Positions 17,040-26,139 of a stretch of 64,000 nt of DNA are shown here, in pieces. Position 1 is the first letter of the stretch, and each line of letters begins with the position of its first letter. The position numbers and the translations under genes are program-made. Below the pieces are notes generated by a model. The model was not told the DNA's origin. It worked only from the letters and a program-made list of their open reading frames with translations, and ran no database searches. The stretch is from assembly GCA_018228685.1 (NCBI GenBank), contig CP073691.1, positions 682,001 to 746,000 of the forward strand, read 5' to 3'. The DNA comes from Clostridiaceae bacterium Marseille-Q4149 (GTDB lineage Bacteria > Bacillota > Clostridia > Oscillospirales > Oscillospiraceae).

Positions 17040-18527
17040 ATGGATACCAACACGGATAACAAGCTGCGGCTGTTCACCCGGGGACAGGGGAAGCGGCTGA
17101 AGCTGCGGGGTCTGCGCCGCCGCTGGCTGGCCAGCAGCGTGGGACCCATTATCGTCATTCTGGTGCTGGTGGGCGTGCTCTCCGCCGCCACCATCAGCTC
17201 CAGCCTGGATGCCCGGGCCAGGTCCTCTCTGGAGGCCAAGGCCAAGTCCGGCTCCGACTATTTCAGCGCCTACAGCATGGGCAGCTACAGCGAGTATTAC
17301 CGCCGGGCCGCCCAATACGTCACGGATTACAGCATGAACGACAGCCTGGCCAAGAACGTGGAGCTGCAATTCATCAACGGCAAGCGCCAGGTGGAGCTGT
17401 CCTCCCGGGGCGCCGTGGCCGGCAGCACCCCCGCCACCCCGGAGGTGGGCCGGGCCGTGGAAACCGGCAAGACCGCCTCCTTCTCCGGCCGGGACCCCCT
17501 GACCGGCGAGAGCATCCTGGCGGTGTCCAGCCCGGTGTTCTACAACGGAACGGTGGTGGCCGTGATGCGGTTCGTCACCTCTACCCGGCTGCTGGATCAG
17601 CAGCTGTGGCTGACGGTGCTGGTGATGGCCGCCGTCATCGCGGCGGTGATCTTCCTGATCTTCGTGTCCAACCTGATCTTCATCAACAACGTGGTGCAGC
17701 CGGTGGCGGAGGTGTCCGAGGCCGCCAAGCGCATCTCCTCCGGCAGCTACGGCATCCAGATCGCCAACAAATATACCGACGAGCTGGGGCAGCTGGTGGA
17801 CAACATCAACAACATGTCCCTGAAAATCAGCCAGAGCGAGAAAATGCAGACGGAGTTCATCTCCTCCGTGTCCCACGAGCTGCGCACCCCCCTGACGGCC
17901 ATCAGCGGCTGGGGCGAGACCCTGCTGGGGGATGAGACCGGCGACCCACGCCAGCTGCGCCGGGGCCTGCGCATCATCGTCAAGGAGGCCCGCCGCCTGA
18001 CGGGCATGGTGGAGGAGCTGCTGGAATTTTCCAAAATGCAGGACGGCCGCTTCACCCTGCAGGTGGAGGAAATGGACCTGCAGGCGGAGCTGGAGGACGC
18101 CATCTATACCTATCGGGAGCTGTTCCGCCAGGACGGCATCCAGCTGAACTATCACAGCGATCAGGAGCTGTATGCCGAGCCCATCTCCGGGGATCCCCAG
18201 CGGCTGAAGCAGGTGTTCTGCAACGTGCTGGACAACGCCGCCAAGCACGGCGGCGCAGGCAAGCGCATCGACGTGGACATGACCCAGGAGGGGGACAGCT
18301 ATGTGGTGCGTATCCGGGACTACGGCCCCGGCATCCCTCCGGCGGAGGTCCCCTTTGTGAAGCAGAAGTTTTATAAGGGCTCCTCCAAGGCCCGGGGCAG
18401 CGGCATCGGCCTGGCGGTGTGCGACGAGATCGTCCAGCGCCACGGCGGCGTGTTCGACATCGGCAACGCCGACGGCGGCGGGGCCATCGTCACCATCCGG
18501 CTGCCCATCTCCGGCCAGGAGCTGTAA
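17040..18527 (+). CDS. Sensor histidine kinase
   Basis: The 495-residue protein has TM helices at about 33-53 and 190-214 flanking an extracytoplasmic sensor domain. A HAMP linker follows (about 215-262). The dimerisation motif SVSHELRTPLTA contains H279. The ATP-binding domain has the N box NVLDNAAKHG (395-404), G1 DYGPGIPP and G2 GSGIGLAV. It phosphorylates the response regulator encoded just upstream. Its sensor domain gives no clue to the signal. Confidence 0.93.
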   Translation: MDTNTDNKLRLFTRGQGKRLKLRGLRRRWLASSVGPIIVILVLVGVLSAATISSSLDARARSSLEAKAKSGSDYFSAYSMGSYSEYYRRAAQYVTDYSMNDSLAKNVELQFINGKRQVELSSRGAVAGSTPATPEVGRAVETGKTASFSGRDPLTGESILAVSSPVFYNGTVVAVMRFVTSTRLLDQQLWLTVLVMAAVIAAVIFLIFVSNLIFINNVVQPVAEVSEAAKRISSGSYGIQIANKYTDELGQLVDNINNMSLKISQSEKMQTEFISSVSHELRTPLTAISGWGETLLGDETGDPRQLRRGLRIIVKEARRLTGMVEELLEFSKMQDGRFTLQVEEMDLQAELEDAIYTYRELFRQDGIQLNYHSDQELYAEPISGDPQRLKQVFCNVLDNAAKHGGAGKRIDVDMTQEGDSYVVRIRDYGPGIPPAEVPFVKQKFYKGSSKARGSGIGLAVCDEIVQRHGGVFDIGNADGGGAIVTIRLPISGQEL

Positions 18528-18541
18528 AAATCGAACGCCTG

Positions 18542-18570
18542 TTGCATTTTTGCGGCGGGTGTGTTATGAT
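18542..18570 (+). promoter_or_regulatory. Sigma-A promoter for DUF1385-prmC
   Basis: TTGCAT (18542-18547), a 17-nt spacer and TATGAT (18565-18570) lie 22 nt upstream of the DUF1385 start. Confidence 0.65.
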
Positions 18571-18592
18571 ACTGGAAAGGAACCCATTCCCC

Positions 18593-19540
18593 ATGGAAAA
18601 AAACAACAAGCAATTCCGCACCTCCATCGGCGGTCAGGCCCTGATCGAGGGCATTCTCATGCGCGGGCCGGAAAAGCAGGCCATCGTGGTCCGCTCGCCG
18701 GAGGGCCTGGTGACCAAGGTGGAGGAGCTGACCCTGATCAAGGACAAGTATCCCATTCTGGGCTGGCCCATCATCCGGGGGGCCGTCACGTTTCTGGACT
18801 CCATGGTCCGGGGCGTCAAGGCCCTGATGTTCTCCGCCGACTATTACCCCGAGGACGAAAACGTCCAGCCCTCCAAGCTGGATAAGTGGCTGGAGGAGCA
18901 CGTTCCGGCGGAGAAGCTGCAGTCGGTGCTGGTGTGGGTGTCGGTGATCCTGTCCCTGGGGCTGACCCTGCTGCTGTTTATGCTGCTGCCCACCTTCATC
19001 GCCGGGCTGTTCCACGCCCGGCACGCCGCCGTCCACAACCTCATCGAGGGGGCGGTGAAGATCGCCATTTTCCTGGGATACCTGATCCTCTGCTCCAGGC
19101 AGAAGGACGTGCGCCGGGTGTTCTGCTATCACGGGGCGGAGCATAAGACCATCTTCTGCTATGAGGCGGGCCTGCCGCTGACGGTGGAAAACGCCCGCAT
19201 CCAGCCCAAGCACCATCCTCGCTGCGGCACCAGCTTCCTGTTCGTGGTCATCGTGGTGTCCATTCTGTGCAGCAGCATCGTGTTCAGCTATGTGAACTGG
19301 CAGAATCTGTGGGTCCGGGTGGCCATGCATCTGCTGCTGCTGATCCCGGTGGTGGGCGTCACCTATGAATTCAACCGCTTTGTGGGCCGTCACGACAACG
19401 CCGTGACCCGGGTCCTGTCCGCCCCGGGCATGTGGCTTCAGAATTTCACCACCAACGAGCCGGACGACTCCATGCTGGAGGTGGCCATCGAGGCCTTGAA
19501 GCTGGTGCTGCCGGAGGAGCAGGGAAAGGACGCCTGGTAA
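18593..19540 (+). CDS. DUF1385 membrane protein, YqhQ-like
   Basis: The 315-residue protein carries the family signature SIGGQALIEGILMRGP near the N-terminus, several hydrophobic helices (about 100-180 and 220-270), and conserved YHGAEHKTIFCYE and HHPRCGTSF with potential metal-binding His/Cys residues. Its function is unknown; membership of YqhQ/DUF1385 is clear. It precedes prmC with a TAATG overlap, a conserved order in Firmicutes. Start ATG 18593 follows AAAGGA. Confidence 0.87.
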   Translation: MEKNNKQFRTSIGGQALIEGILMRGPEKQAIVVRSPEGLVTKVEELTLIKDKYPILGWPIIRGAVTFLDSMVRGVKALMFSADYYPEDENVQPSKLDKWLEEHVPAEKLQSVLVWVSVILSLGLTLLLFMLLPTFIAGLFHARHAAVHNLIEGAVKIAIFLGYLILCSRQKDVRRVFCYHGAEHKTIFCYEAGLPLTVENARIQPKHHPRCGTSFLFVVIVVSILCSSIVFSYVNWQNLWVRVAMHLLLLIPVVGVTYEFNRFVGRHDNAVTRVLSAPGMWLQNFTTNEPDDSMLEVAIEALKLVLPEEQGKDAW

Positions 19541-20406
19541 TGGCTGTTACATACAACGATCTGACCCTGGATATCCGGCGGTCCCTGCGGCAGGCGGGGA
19601 TCGAGGCCGCCACCCTGGAGGCCCGGGAGCTGGTGTGCTTTGCCGCCGGAAAGGACCGGGCCGCCCTGCTGCGGGACGGCGCACTGTACGCGTCCCCGGA
19701 GGTGGAGGAGGCGGCCTGGGCGCTGGCCCGCCGGCGTCTGGCCGGGGAGCCGGTGGCTTATCTCATCGGCGAGTGGGAGTTTTACGGCCTGCCCCTGGAC
19801 ATCAGCGAAAGCGTGCTGATCCCCCGGCCCGACACGGAAACCCTGGCCGAGGCCGCCATCGGCTGGCTGCGGCAGCAGGAGGCCCCCCGGGTCCTGGACC
19901 TGTGCGCCGGTTCCGGGTGCCTGGGGCTGGCCATCGCCAGCCAGGTGAAGGACGCCCGGGTGGTGCTGGGGGAGCTCAGCGACGGGGCTTTGCGGGTCTG
20001 CCGCCAGAATATCCGCCGCTGCGGCCTTACCGGCCGGGTGACGGCCATGCAGCTGGACGCCCTGCGCCCGCCGGTGCAGCGGCTGGGGGACTTCGACTGC
20101 ATCGTCAGCAATCCCCCCTATATTCCCACCGGCGACCTGCCGGGGCTGGACCCCTCCGTCCGGGATTACGAGCCCCATATGGCCCTGGACGGCGGGGCCG
20201 ACGGCCTGGACTTTTACCGGGCCATCTGCGCCCACTGGCGCTCGGTGCTGCATCCCGGGTCCCGGCTATGCTTCGAGGTGGGCATCGGCCAGGCCGACGA
20301 CGTGCTGCGGCTGATGCGCAGCGTGGGCTTCGGCGACCTGGAAATTCTCCCGGACCCGGCGGGCATCCCCCGGGTGGTGCTGGGGGACCTGTATCAGGAG
20401 ATCTGA
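19540..20406 (+). CDS. prmC: Peptide chain release factor N5-glutamine methyltransferase
   Basis: The 288-residue protein has an N-terminal helical domain and a SAM-dependent methyltransferase core with [15 protein letters not shown] and the substrate-amide motif SNPPYIPT. It methylates the GGQ glutamine of RF1 and RF2. The start overlaps the DUF1385 stop. prfA, often the neighbour, is not here. Confidence 0.95.
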   Translation: MAVTYNDLTLDIRRSLRQAGIEAATLEARELVCFAAGKDRAALLRDGALYASPEVEEAAWALARRRLAGEPVAYLIGEWEFYGLPLDISESVLIPRPDTETLAEAAIGWLRQQEAPRVLDLCAGSGCLGLAIASQVKDARVVLGELSDGALRVCRQNIRRCGLTGRVTAMQLDALRPPVQRLGDFDCIVSNPPYIPTGDLPGLDPSVRDYEPHMALDGGADGLDFYRAICAHWRSVLHPGSRLCFEVGIGQADDVLRLMRSVGFGDLEILPDPAGIPRVVLGDLYQEI

Positions 20407-20433
20407 CTGTCCGCTTTTCCGGACAGGCTTTTT
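20407..20433 (+). terminator. Terminator after prmC
   Basis: CTGTCCG/CGGACAG forms a 7-bp stem that starts directly after the prmC stop codon and is followed by GCTTTTT. Confidence 0.8.
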
Positions 20434-20473
20434 GATACCATCACGGCAATATAAATTAGAGGAGGAGACGAAA

Positions 20474-21580
20474 ATGGCAGCGAAAAAGGATACCTCTGCC
20501 GCAGTCCCTGCGGGCTCCGACAAGAAAAAGGCGCTGGAGACCGCCATGCAGCAGATCGAAAAAATGTATGGCAAGGGCTCCATCATGCGCTATGGCGAAA
20601 ACGCCGAAACCAACGTGGAGGCCATCCCCACGGGCTCCCTGGCCCTGGACCTGGCTCTGGGCATCGGCGGCGTGCCCCGGGGGCGCATCATCGAGATCTA
20701 CGGGCCGGAGTCCTCCGGTAAGACCACCCTGGCCCTGCACATTCTGGCCCAGGCCCAGAAGCTGGGCGGCGAGGTGGCCTTTGTGGACGCCGAGCACGCC
20801 CTGGATCCCACCTATGCCCGGGCCCTGGGCGTGCGGATCGAGGATATGCTGATCTCCCAGCCGGACACCGGCGAGCAGGCCCTGGAAATCACCGAGGCCC
20901 TGGTCCGCTCCGGCGCCATCGACGTGGTGGTGGTGGACTCCGTGGCCGCCCTGGTGCCCCGGGCGGAGATCGAGGGCGAGATGGGCGACAGCTTCGTGGG
21001 CCTGCACGCCCGGCTTATGAGCCAGGCCCTGCGCAAGCTCACCGGCGTCATCGCCAAAACCAACAGCATCGTCATCTTCATCAACCAGCTGCGGGAAAAG
21101 GTGGGCGTCATGTACGGAAATCCCGAGGTCACCACCGGCGGCCGGGCTCTGAAGTTCTATGCCTCCGTCCGCATCGACGTGCGCCGCATCGAGGCTTTGA
21201 AGTCCGGCGGCGAGATCATCGGCAACCGCACCCGGGCCAAGGTGGTGAAAAACAAGGTGGCGCCCCCCTTCCGGGAGGCGGAGTTTGACATCATGTATGG
21301 CGAGGGCATCAGCCGCCTGGGCGAGATGCTGGATCTGGGCGTGAAGCTGGACCTGGTCCAGAAAAGCGGCTCCTGGTTCAACATGGGGGATATCCGCCTG
21401 GGCCAGGGCCGGGACGCCGCCAAGCAGTATTTCCGGGATCACCCCGACGAGGCCGACAAGCTGGAGGCCGCCATCCGCCGGGACTTCCACAAGCTGATGA
21501 GCAGCCAGTCCAAGATCGCCGCCAAGGCGGCGGGCCGGGCGGTGGACGTGTCCGCCGACGACTTCGATGACGAGGATTGA
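20474..21580 (+). CDS. recA: Recombinase RecA
   Basis: The 368-residue protein has the Walker A motif GPESSGKT (77-84), Walker B in [10 protein letters not shown], the conserved [15 protein letters not shown] segment and an acidic C-terminus. It catalyses homologous strand exchange and triggers the SOS response. ATG 20474 follows GGAGGAG. No obvious LexA/Cheo box is visible in the 67 nt upstream. The end overlaps recX. Confidence 0.98.
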   Translation: MAAKKDTSAAVPAGSDKKKALETAMQQIEKMYGKGSIMRYGENAETNVEAIPTGSLALDLALGIGGVPRGRIIEIYGPESSGKTTLALHILAQAQKLGGEVAFVDAEHALDPTYARALGVRIEDMLISQPDTGEQALEITEALVRSGAIDVVVVDSVAALVPRAEIEGEMGDSFVGLHARLMSQALRKLTGVIAKTNSIVIFINQLREKVGVMYGNPEVTTGGRALKFYASVRIDVRRIEALKSGGEIIGNRTRAKVVKNKVAPPFREAEFDIMYGEGISRLGEMLDLGVKLDLVQKSGSWFNMGDIRLGQGRDAAKQYFRDHPDEADKLEAAIRRDFHKLMSSQSKIAAKAAGRAVDVSADDFDDED

Positions 21581-22187
21581 GCGCATCCAGCCGTCCCTGC
21601 ACAAAAAGGACCGGGTGCTGGTGTATCTCACCGGCGGCCGGCTGCTGCGGATCACGCCGGAGGAGCTGCTGCGGTTTGACCTGCGCCCGGGCATGGACCT
21701 GGCGGAGGACGTGCTGGAGGAGCTGAACCGGGCCGCCGCCCGGTCCCTGACCCGGCAGCAGGCGGCGGAGATGGCCGGACGGCGGATGCTGTCCCGGAAG
21801 GAGCTGTCCGACCGGCTGGTGAAAAAGGGCACGGACCCCCAGGAGGCCCAGGAGACCGCCCGGTGGCTGGCGGACCTGGGGGCGGTGGACGACGCCGCCT
21901 ATGCCGGGGTCATCGTGCGGCACTATGCCGCCATGGGCTACGGCCCCGGCCGGGTGCGCCAGGAGCTGCAGCACCGGGGGGTGCCCCGGGAGCTGTGGGA
22001 CGACGCCCTGGCCCGGATGCCGGACCCGGAGGAAGCCATTGACCGGTTTCTGACCGCCAAGCTCCGGGGCAAGACCCCGGACCGGGCCACGCTCCAGCGG
22101 CTGTCCGCCGCCCTGCAGCGCCGGGGCTTCTCCTGGCAGGATATCCGCCCCGCCCTGGCCCGGCTGGACCGGGAGCCGGAGGATTGA
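21567..22187 (+). CDS. recX: RecA regulatory protein RecX
   Basis: The 206-residue basic, helical protein has the RecX repeat layout, including [32 protein letters not shown] and [16 protein letters not shown]. RecX binds RecA filaments and limits their activity. It overlaps recA by 14 nt, indicating translational coupling. Confidence 0.9.
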   Translation: MTRIERIQPSLHKKDRVLVYLTGGRLLRITPEELLRFDLRPGMDLAEDVLEELNRAAARSLTRQQAAEMAGRRMLSRKELSDRLVKKGTDPQEAQETARWLADLGAVDDAAYAGVIVRHYAAMGYGPGRVRQELQHRGVPRELWDDALARMPDPEEAIDRFLTAKLRGKTPDRATLQRLSAALQRRGFSWQDIRPALARLDREPED

Positions 22188-22225
22188 CCGGCACATTTAC
22201 AACTTCACGCAAAGGAAACACAACC

Positions 22226-23548
22226 ATGAACGTATCATTCGTATCCCTGGGCTGCGACAAGAACCGGGTCAACACCGAGCAGATGATGGCCCTGTGCCTG
22301 CAGGCGGGCATCACCGTCCAGGAGGACTGCCCCGGCAGCGACGTGGTGGTCATCAACACCTGCGGCTTCATCGACAGCGCCAAAAGCGAGGCCATCGACA
22401 CCATTCTCTCCGCCGCCCAGCTGAAGGACGCCGGGGAAATTCAGAAGATTCTCGTCACCGGCTGCCTGAGCCAGCGCTATCAGGCGGACATTCTGGAGGA
22501 GCTGCCGGAAATCGACGGCATCATGGGCACCGGCTGCTTCGGCGACATCGTGCCTGCCCTGGAGCAGGTGATGAACGGCCAGGAGTGCCGCCACTTTGCG
22601 GATATCAACGGCCCTGTGGAGGAGCTGCCCCGGGTGCTGTCCACCCCCCGGCACTATGCCTATCTGCGGATTGCGGAGGGGTGCAGCAACCGCTGCGCCT
22701 ATTGCGTGATCCCCTCCCTGCGGGGCAACTACCGCTCCCGCCGGATGGAGGACATCCTGGCAGAGGCCCGGGCCCTGGCGGACGACGGCGTCCGGGAGTG
22801 CATCGTCATCGCCCAGGATATTACCCGCTACGGCATGGACCTGTACGGGGAGCGGAAGCTGCCGGAGCTGCTGCGGGCTCTGTGCAGGCTGCCCTTCCAC
22901 TGGATCCGGCTGCACTATCTCTACCCCGACAACCTGTCCGACGAGCTTATCGACACCATCGCCGGGGAGGAGAAGATCTGCAACTACCTGGACATCCCCA
23001 TCCAGCACTGCAACGACGCGGTGCTCAAGGCCATGCGCCGCCGGGAGACCAAGGCGGGGCTGGAGGCCCTGTTTGCCCGGCTGCGGGACCGCATCCCAGG
23101 CGTGGTGCTGCGCACCAGCCTCATCACCGGCCTGCCCTATGAGGACGAGGCCGCCTTCGAGGAGCTGTGCGGCTTTTTGGGGGAGCAGAAGCTCCAGCGG
23201 GTGGGGGCCTTTGCCTACTCCCCGGAGGAGGGCACCCCTGCGGCGAAGATGCTCAACCGGGTGGACACCGAGGAGGCCAAGCGCCGGGCGGAGCTGGTGA
23301 TGGAGGTGCAGTCCCAGGTCATGGACCAGTTCAACGACAGCCGCATGGGCGACACCGTGGAGGTGCTGTGCGACGGGTGGGACGGCCAGTCCATGAGCTA
23401 TGTGGGCCGCAGCTACGCCGAAAGCCCCGGCATCGACGGCAATATTTATTTCACATCCGATCAGCCCGTGGAAGCGGGAGATTTTGTCCGTGTGCGCATC
23501 ACCGGGGCCATGGACGGCGAGCTTACCGGTGAACGAACGGAGGAATGA
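22226..23548 (+). CDS. rimO: Ribosomal protein S12 methylthiotransferase RimO
   Basis: The 440-residue enzyme has the N-terminal cluster cysteines C10, C46 and C80, the radical-SAM motif CSNRCAYC (C153, C157, C160) and a C-terminal TRAM domain. RimO adds a methylthio group to an aspartate of ribosomal protein S12. It starts MNVSFVSLGCDKNRVN, typical of RimO rather than MiaB. pgsA follows after 3 nt, a frequent pairing in Firmicutes. Confidence 0.93.
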   Translation: MNVSFVSLGCDKNRVNTEQMMALCLQAGITVQEDCPGSDVVVINTCGFIDSAKSEAIDTILSAAQLKDAGEIQKILVTGCLSQRYQADILEELPEIDGIMGTGCFGDIVPALEQVMNGQECRHFADINGPVEELPRVLSTPRHYAYLRIAEGCSNRCAYCVIPSLRGNYRSRRMEDILAEARALADDGVRECIVIAQDITRYGMDLYGERKLPELLRALCRLPFHWIRLHYLYPDNLSDELIDTIAGEEKICNYLDIPIQHCNDAVLKAMRRRETKAGLEALFARLRDRIPGVVLRTSLITGLPYEDEAAFEELCGFLGEQKLQRVGAFAYSPEEGTPAAKMLNRVDTEEAKRRAELVMEVQSQVMDQFNDSRMGDTVEVLCDGWDGQSMSYVGRSYAESPGIDGNIYFTSDQPVEAGDFVRVRITGAMDGELTGERTEE

Positions 23549-23551
23549 ACC

Positions 23552-24079
23552 ATGCCCATGAATACCGCCAACAAACTGACCCTGGCCCGGGTGTTTCTGA
23601 TCCCGGTGTTCCTGGTCATTGCCTACTGGGGCTTCCCCGGCAGCCGCTATGTGGCCCTGGCCGTTTACATCGTGGCCTGCCTGACGGACCTGCTGGACGG
23701 GTACATTGCCCGGCATTATAACCAGGTGTCGGACTTCGGCAAGTTTGCCGATCCCCTGGCGGACAAGTGCCTGGTGATGGCGGCCCTGTGCTGGTTCGTG
23801 GAAACCGGCGATATGGTGGGCTGGGTGCTGGCCGCAGTGCTGCTGCGGGAGTTCGCCGTGTCCGGCATGCGGCTCATCGCCGTGGAGAAGGGCCGGGTCA
23901 TCGCCGCAGGCTGGTCCGGCAAGGTAAAGACCGCCAGCACCATGGTGTGCATCTGCCTGATGCTGTTCGGCATTCCCCACTGGCTGAACCTGGCGTGCCA
24001 AGGGGTGATCCTGGTGACCACCGTCTACTCCGGCGTGGAGTATTTCGTGAAAAACTGGGACGTGTTCTCCGAAAAGTGA
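23552..24079 (+). CDS. pgsA: CDP-diacylglycerol-glycerol-3-phosphate phosphatidyltransferase
   Basis: The 175-residue membrane protein has the CDP-alcohol phosphotransferase signature in DLLDGYIARHYNQVSD followed by FGKFADPLADK, with the conserved aspartates. It makes phosphatidylglycerophosphate. It starts MPMNTANKLTLARV, typical of PgsA. It is the last gene of the recA-recX-rimO-pgsA run. Confidence 0.94.
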   Translation: MPMNTANKLTLARVFLIPVFLVIAYWGFPGSRYVALAVYIVACLTDLLDGYIARHYNQVSDFGKFADPLADKCLVMAALCWFVETGDMVGWVLAAVLLREFAVSGMRLIAVEKGRVIAAGWSGKVKTASTMVCICLMLFGIPHWLNLACQGVILVTTVYSGVEYFVKNWDVFSEK

Positions 24080-24085
24080 AAAACA

Positions 24086-24117
24086 GATTCCCGGGCCCAA
24101 TGGACCCGGGAATTTTC
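24086..24117 (+). terminator. Terminator after pgsA
   Basis: ATTCCCGGG pairs with CCCGGGAAT, and TTTTCT follows. Confidence 0.85.
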
Positions 24118-24128
24118 TGCGCCAAAAT

Positions 24129-24183
24129 TTTACATAGATTTTACTTACTCATTACAACGGATTTGACAAAGGCCCTGTATACT
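24129..24183 (+). promoter_or_regulatory. Pho-box-like promoter of the Na/phosphate cotransporter
   Basis: Four hexamers on an 11-bp period read TTTACA (24129), TTTACT (24140), ATTACA (24151) and TTTGAC (24162). They match the TT(A/T)ACA direct repeats bound by PhoP/PhoB. The last repeat ends 10 nt before a TATACT -10 element (24178-24183), the spacing of activator-dependent Pho promoters that lack a normal -35. Confidence 0.6.
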
Positions 24184-24243
24184 GAGAAGTGTAAAAGAGC
24201 GTGTGTCAAAATGTAAAAACGACGAATAGAGGGAGTAACATCT

Positions 24244-25998
24244 ATGACTATTTTCAATGCGCTGACGCTGGTGGGCGGGCTGTGTCTGTTCCTGTTCGGC
24301 ATGAACCTGATGGGCCAGGCCCTGGAACGCCGGGCCGGCGGCAAGCTGCGGACCCTGCTGGATAAGATGACCAGCCGGGTGTTCGTGGGCTTCCTGACGG
24401 GCCTGGGCATCACCGCCATTATCCAGAGCTCCTCCGCCACCACGGTGATGGTGGTGGGCTTCGTGAACTCGGGGCTGATGACCCTGCGCCAGGCCATCAA
24501 CGTCATCATGGGCGCCAATGTGGGCACCACCGTCACCGCGTGGCTGCTGAGCCTGGCGGGCATCGACAGCGGCAGCACCTGGGTGCAGCTGCTGAAGCCC
24601 TCGTCCTTTACCCCGGTGCTGGCCTTGATCGGCATCATCTTCTATATGTTCTGCAAGTCCGACAAGAAAAAGGACACCGGCACCATCCTGCTGGGCTTCG
24701 CCACCCTGATGTTCGGCATGGAGACCATGAGCGGGGCCGTGTCCGGCCTGAAGGACGTGCCGGAGTTCACCCAGCTGTTCCTGATGTTCCGCAATCCCAT
24801 TCTGGGCGTGCTGGTGGGCGCGGTGCTGACGGGCATCATCCAGTCCTCCTCCGCCTCCGTGGGCATTCTGCAGGCCCTGTCCGTTACCGGCGGCGTCAGC
24901 TACGCCGCTGCCATCCCCATCATCATGGGCCAGAACATCGGCACCTGCGTCACGGCCATGCTGTCCTCCGTGGGCACCAACAAAAACGCCCGCCGGGCCG
25001 CCGTGGTGCACCTGATGTTCAACGTCATCGGCGTGGTGGTGCTGCTGACCCTGTTCTGCATCGTCAAGGCCGTCTTTGCCCCGGCGATTCTGGACCGGCC
25101 CGCCACCATGTACGGCATCGCCATCGCCCACTCGGTGTTCAACATCCTGTGCACCGCCATGCTGCTGCCTGCCGGAAACCTGCTGGAAAAGCTGGCCATC
25201 CGGCTGGTGCCCGACGCCCAGCGCCGGGAGGAGACGTCCGAGCTGGACGCCCGCCTGCTGGCCACCCCCGCCCTGGCCCTGGGCCAGGCCCGGAACGTGG
25301 CCGGGGAGATGGCCGCCTGCGCCGTCCGCGCCCTGGAAAACGCCCTGACCTCCCTGACTGGCTACACCCCGGAGCTGGCCCGGTCCATCCGGGAGGACGA
25401 GGAGCGCTGCGACCACTATGAGGACATCATCGGCACCTATCTGGTGCAGCTGAGCAGCCACTCCCTGTCGGACAGCGAGAGCCAGGAGTCCACGGAGCTG
25501 CTGAAAACCATCGGCGATTTCGAGCGCATATCCGACCACGCCGTCAACGTGCTGGAGTCGGCGGAGGAGCTGCAGAGCAAGGGACTGTCCTTCTCTCCGG
25601 CGGCCATGGCGGAGTATGAGACCCTGGCCCGGGCCATCCGGGAGATCCTGCACCTGTCCCTGGACAGCTTCCGCCAGAACGACGCCGCCCGGGCCGCCCG
25701 GGTGGAGCCCCTGGAGCAGGTCATCGACAAGCTGAAGGAGGAAATGCGCACCCGCCACATCCTCCGCATGCGGCAGGGACAGTGCAGCATCGAGGCGGGC
25801 TTCGTGTGGGCGGACCTGCTGACGGACCTGGAGCGCACCTCGGACCACTGCTCCAACATCGCGGGCTGCGTCATCGACGCCGCCCGCCACAACCTGAACC
25901 TTCACGAGACCCTCCGGGCCGCCCAGACCCAGGACCCGGACTTCGCGGGCCGCTTCCGGGACTATGCCCAGACCTACCGCCTGCCGGAGGGAGAATAA
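24244..25998 (+). CDS. Na+/phosphate cotransporter with PhoU-like C-terminal domain
   Basis: The 584-residue protein has an N-terminal transporter with two inverted repeats, each with a QSSS motif (61-66 QSSSAT and 200-205 QSSSAS). A cytoplasmic helical PhoU-like domain follows (about 340-560) with two DFERISDHA/DLERTSDHC signatures. It probably imports phosphate with sodium. The Pho-box-like promoter upstream suggests induction by phosphate limitation. Confidence 0.92.
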   Translation: MTIFNALTLVGGLCLFLFGMNLMGQALERRAGGKLRTLLDKMTSRVFVGFLTGLGITAIIQSSSATTVMVVGFVNSGLMTLRQAINVIMGANVGTTVTAWLLSLAGIDSGSTWVQLLKPSSFTPVLALIGIIFYMFCKSDKKKDTGTILLGFATLMFGMETMSGAVSGLKDVPEFTQLFLMFRNPILGVLVGAVLTGIIQSSSASVGILQALSVTGGVSYAAAIPIIMGQNIGTCVTAMLSSVGTNKNARRAAVVHLMFNVIGVVVLLTLFCIVKAVFAPAILDRPATMYGIAIAHSVFNILCTAMLLPAGNLLEKLAIRLVPDAQRREETSELDARLLATPALALGQARNVAGEMAACAVRALENALTSLTGYTPELARSIREDEERCDHYEDIIGTYLVQLSSHSLSDSESQESTELLKTIGDFERISDHAVNVLESAEELQSKGLSFSPAAMAEYETLARAIREILHLSLDSFRQNDAARAARVEPLEQVIDKLKEEMRTRHILRMRQGQCSIEAGFVWADLLTDLERTSDHCSNIAGCVIDAARHNLNLHETLRAAQTQDPDFAGRFRDYAQTYRLPEGE

Positions 25999-26021
25999 GA
26001 AAAAACACCCAAGCGTAAAGC

Positions 26022-26048
26022 AAGGCCCCCGGCAGCGCCGGGGGCCTT
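26022..26048 (+). terminator. Hairpin after the phosphate cotransporter
   Basis: AAGGCCCCCGGC pairs perfectly with GCCGGGGGCCTT (loop AGC). It is stable, but the T-tract is short, so termination may be incomplete. Confidence 0.6.
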
Positions 26049-26088
26049 GTCTGCGCAAAAAAAGCTTTCTATTTGGGGGCTTTTCCTG

Positions 26089-26094
26089 TATAAT
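26089..26094 (+). promoter_or_regulatory. -10 element upstream of znuA
   Basis: TATAAT lies 45 nt before the znuA start. The -35 region is weak. No clear Zur- or AdcR-type operator could be identified. Confidence 0.4.
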
Positions 26095-26139
26095 ATATAT
26101 TTGCGGGCCTTTTGACAGGCCATATGAAGGGAGAGACCC

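Noticed and set aside
24163..24183. TTGACA (24163) plus TATACT as an ordinary promoter
   Set aside because: The spacer is only 9 nt; the Pho-box explanation fits the spacing better.
26051..26139. Zur operator upstream of znuA
   Set aside because: No convincing palindrome was found in the short promoter region, only AT-rich sequence.
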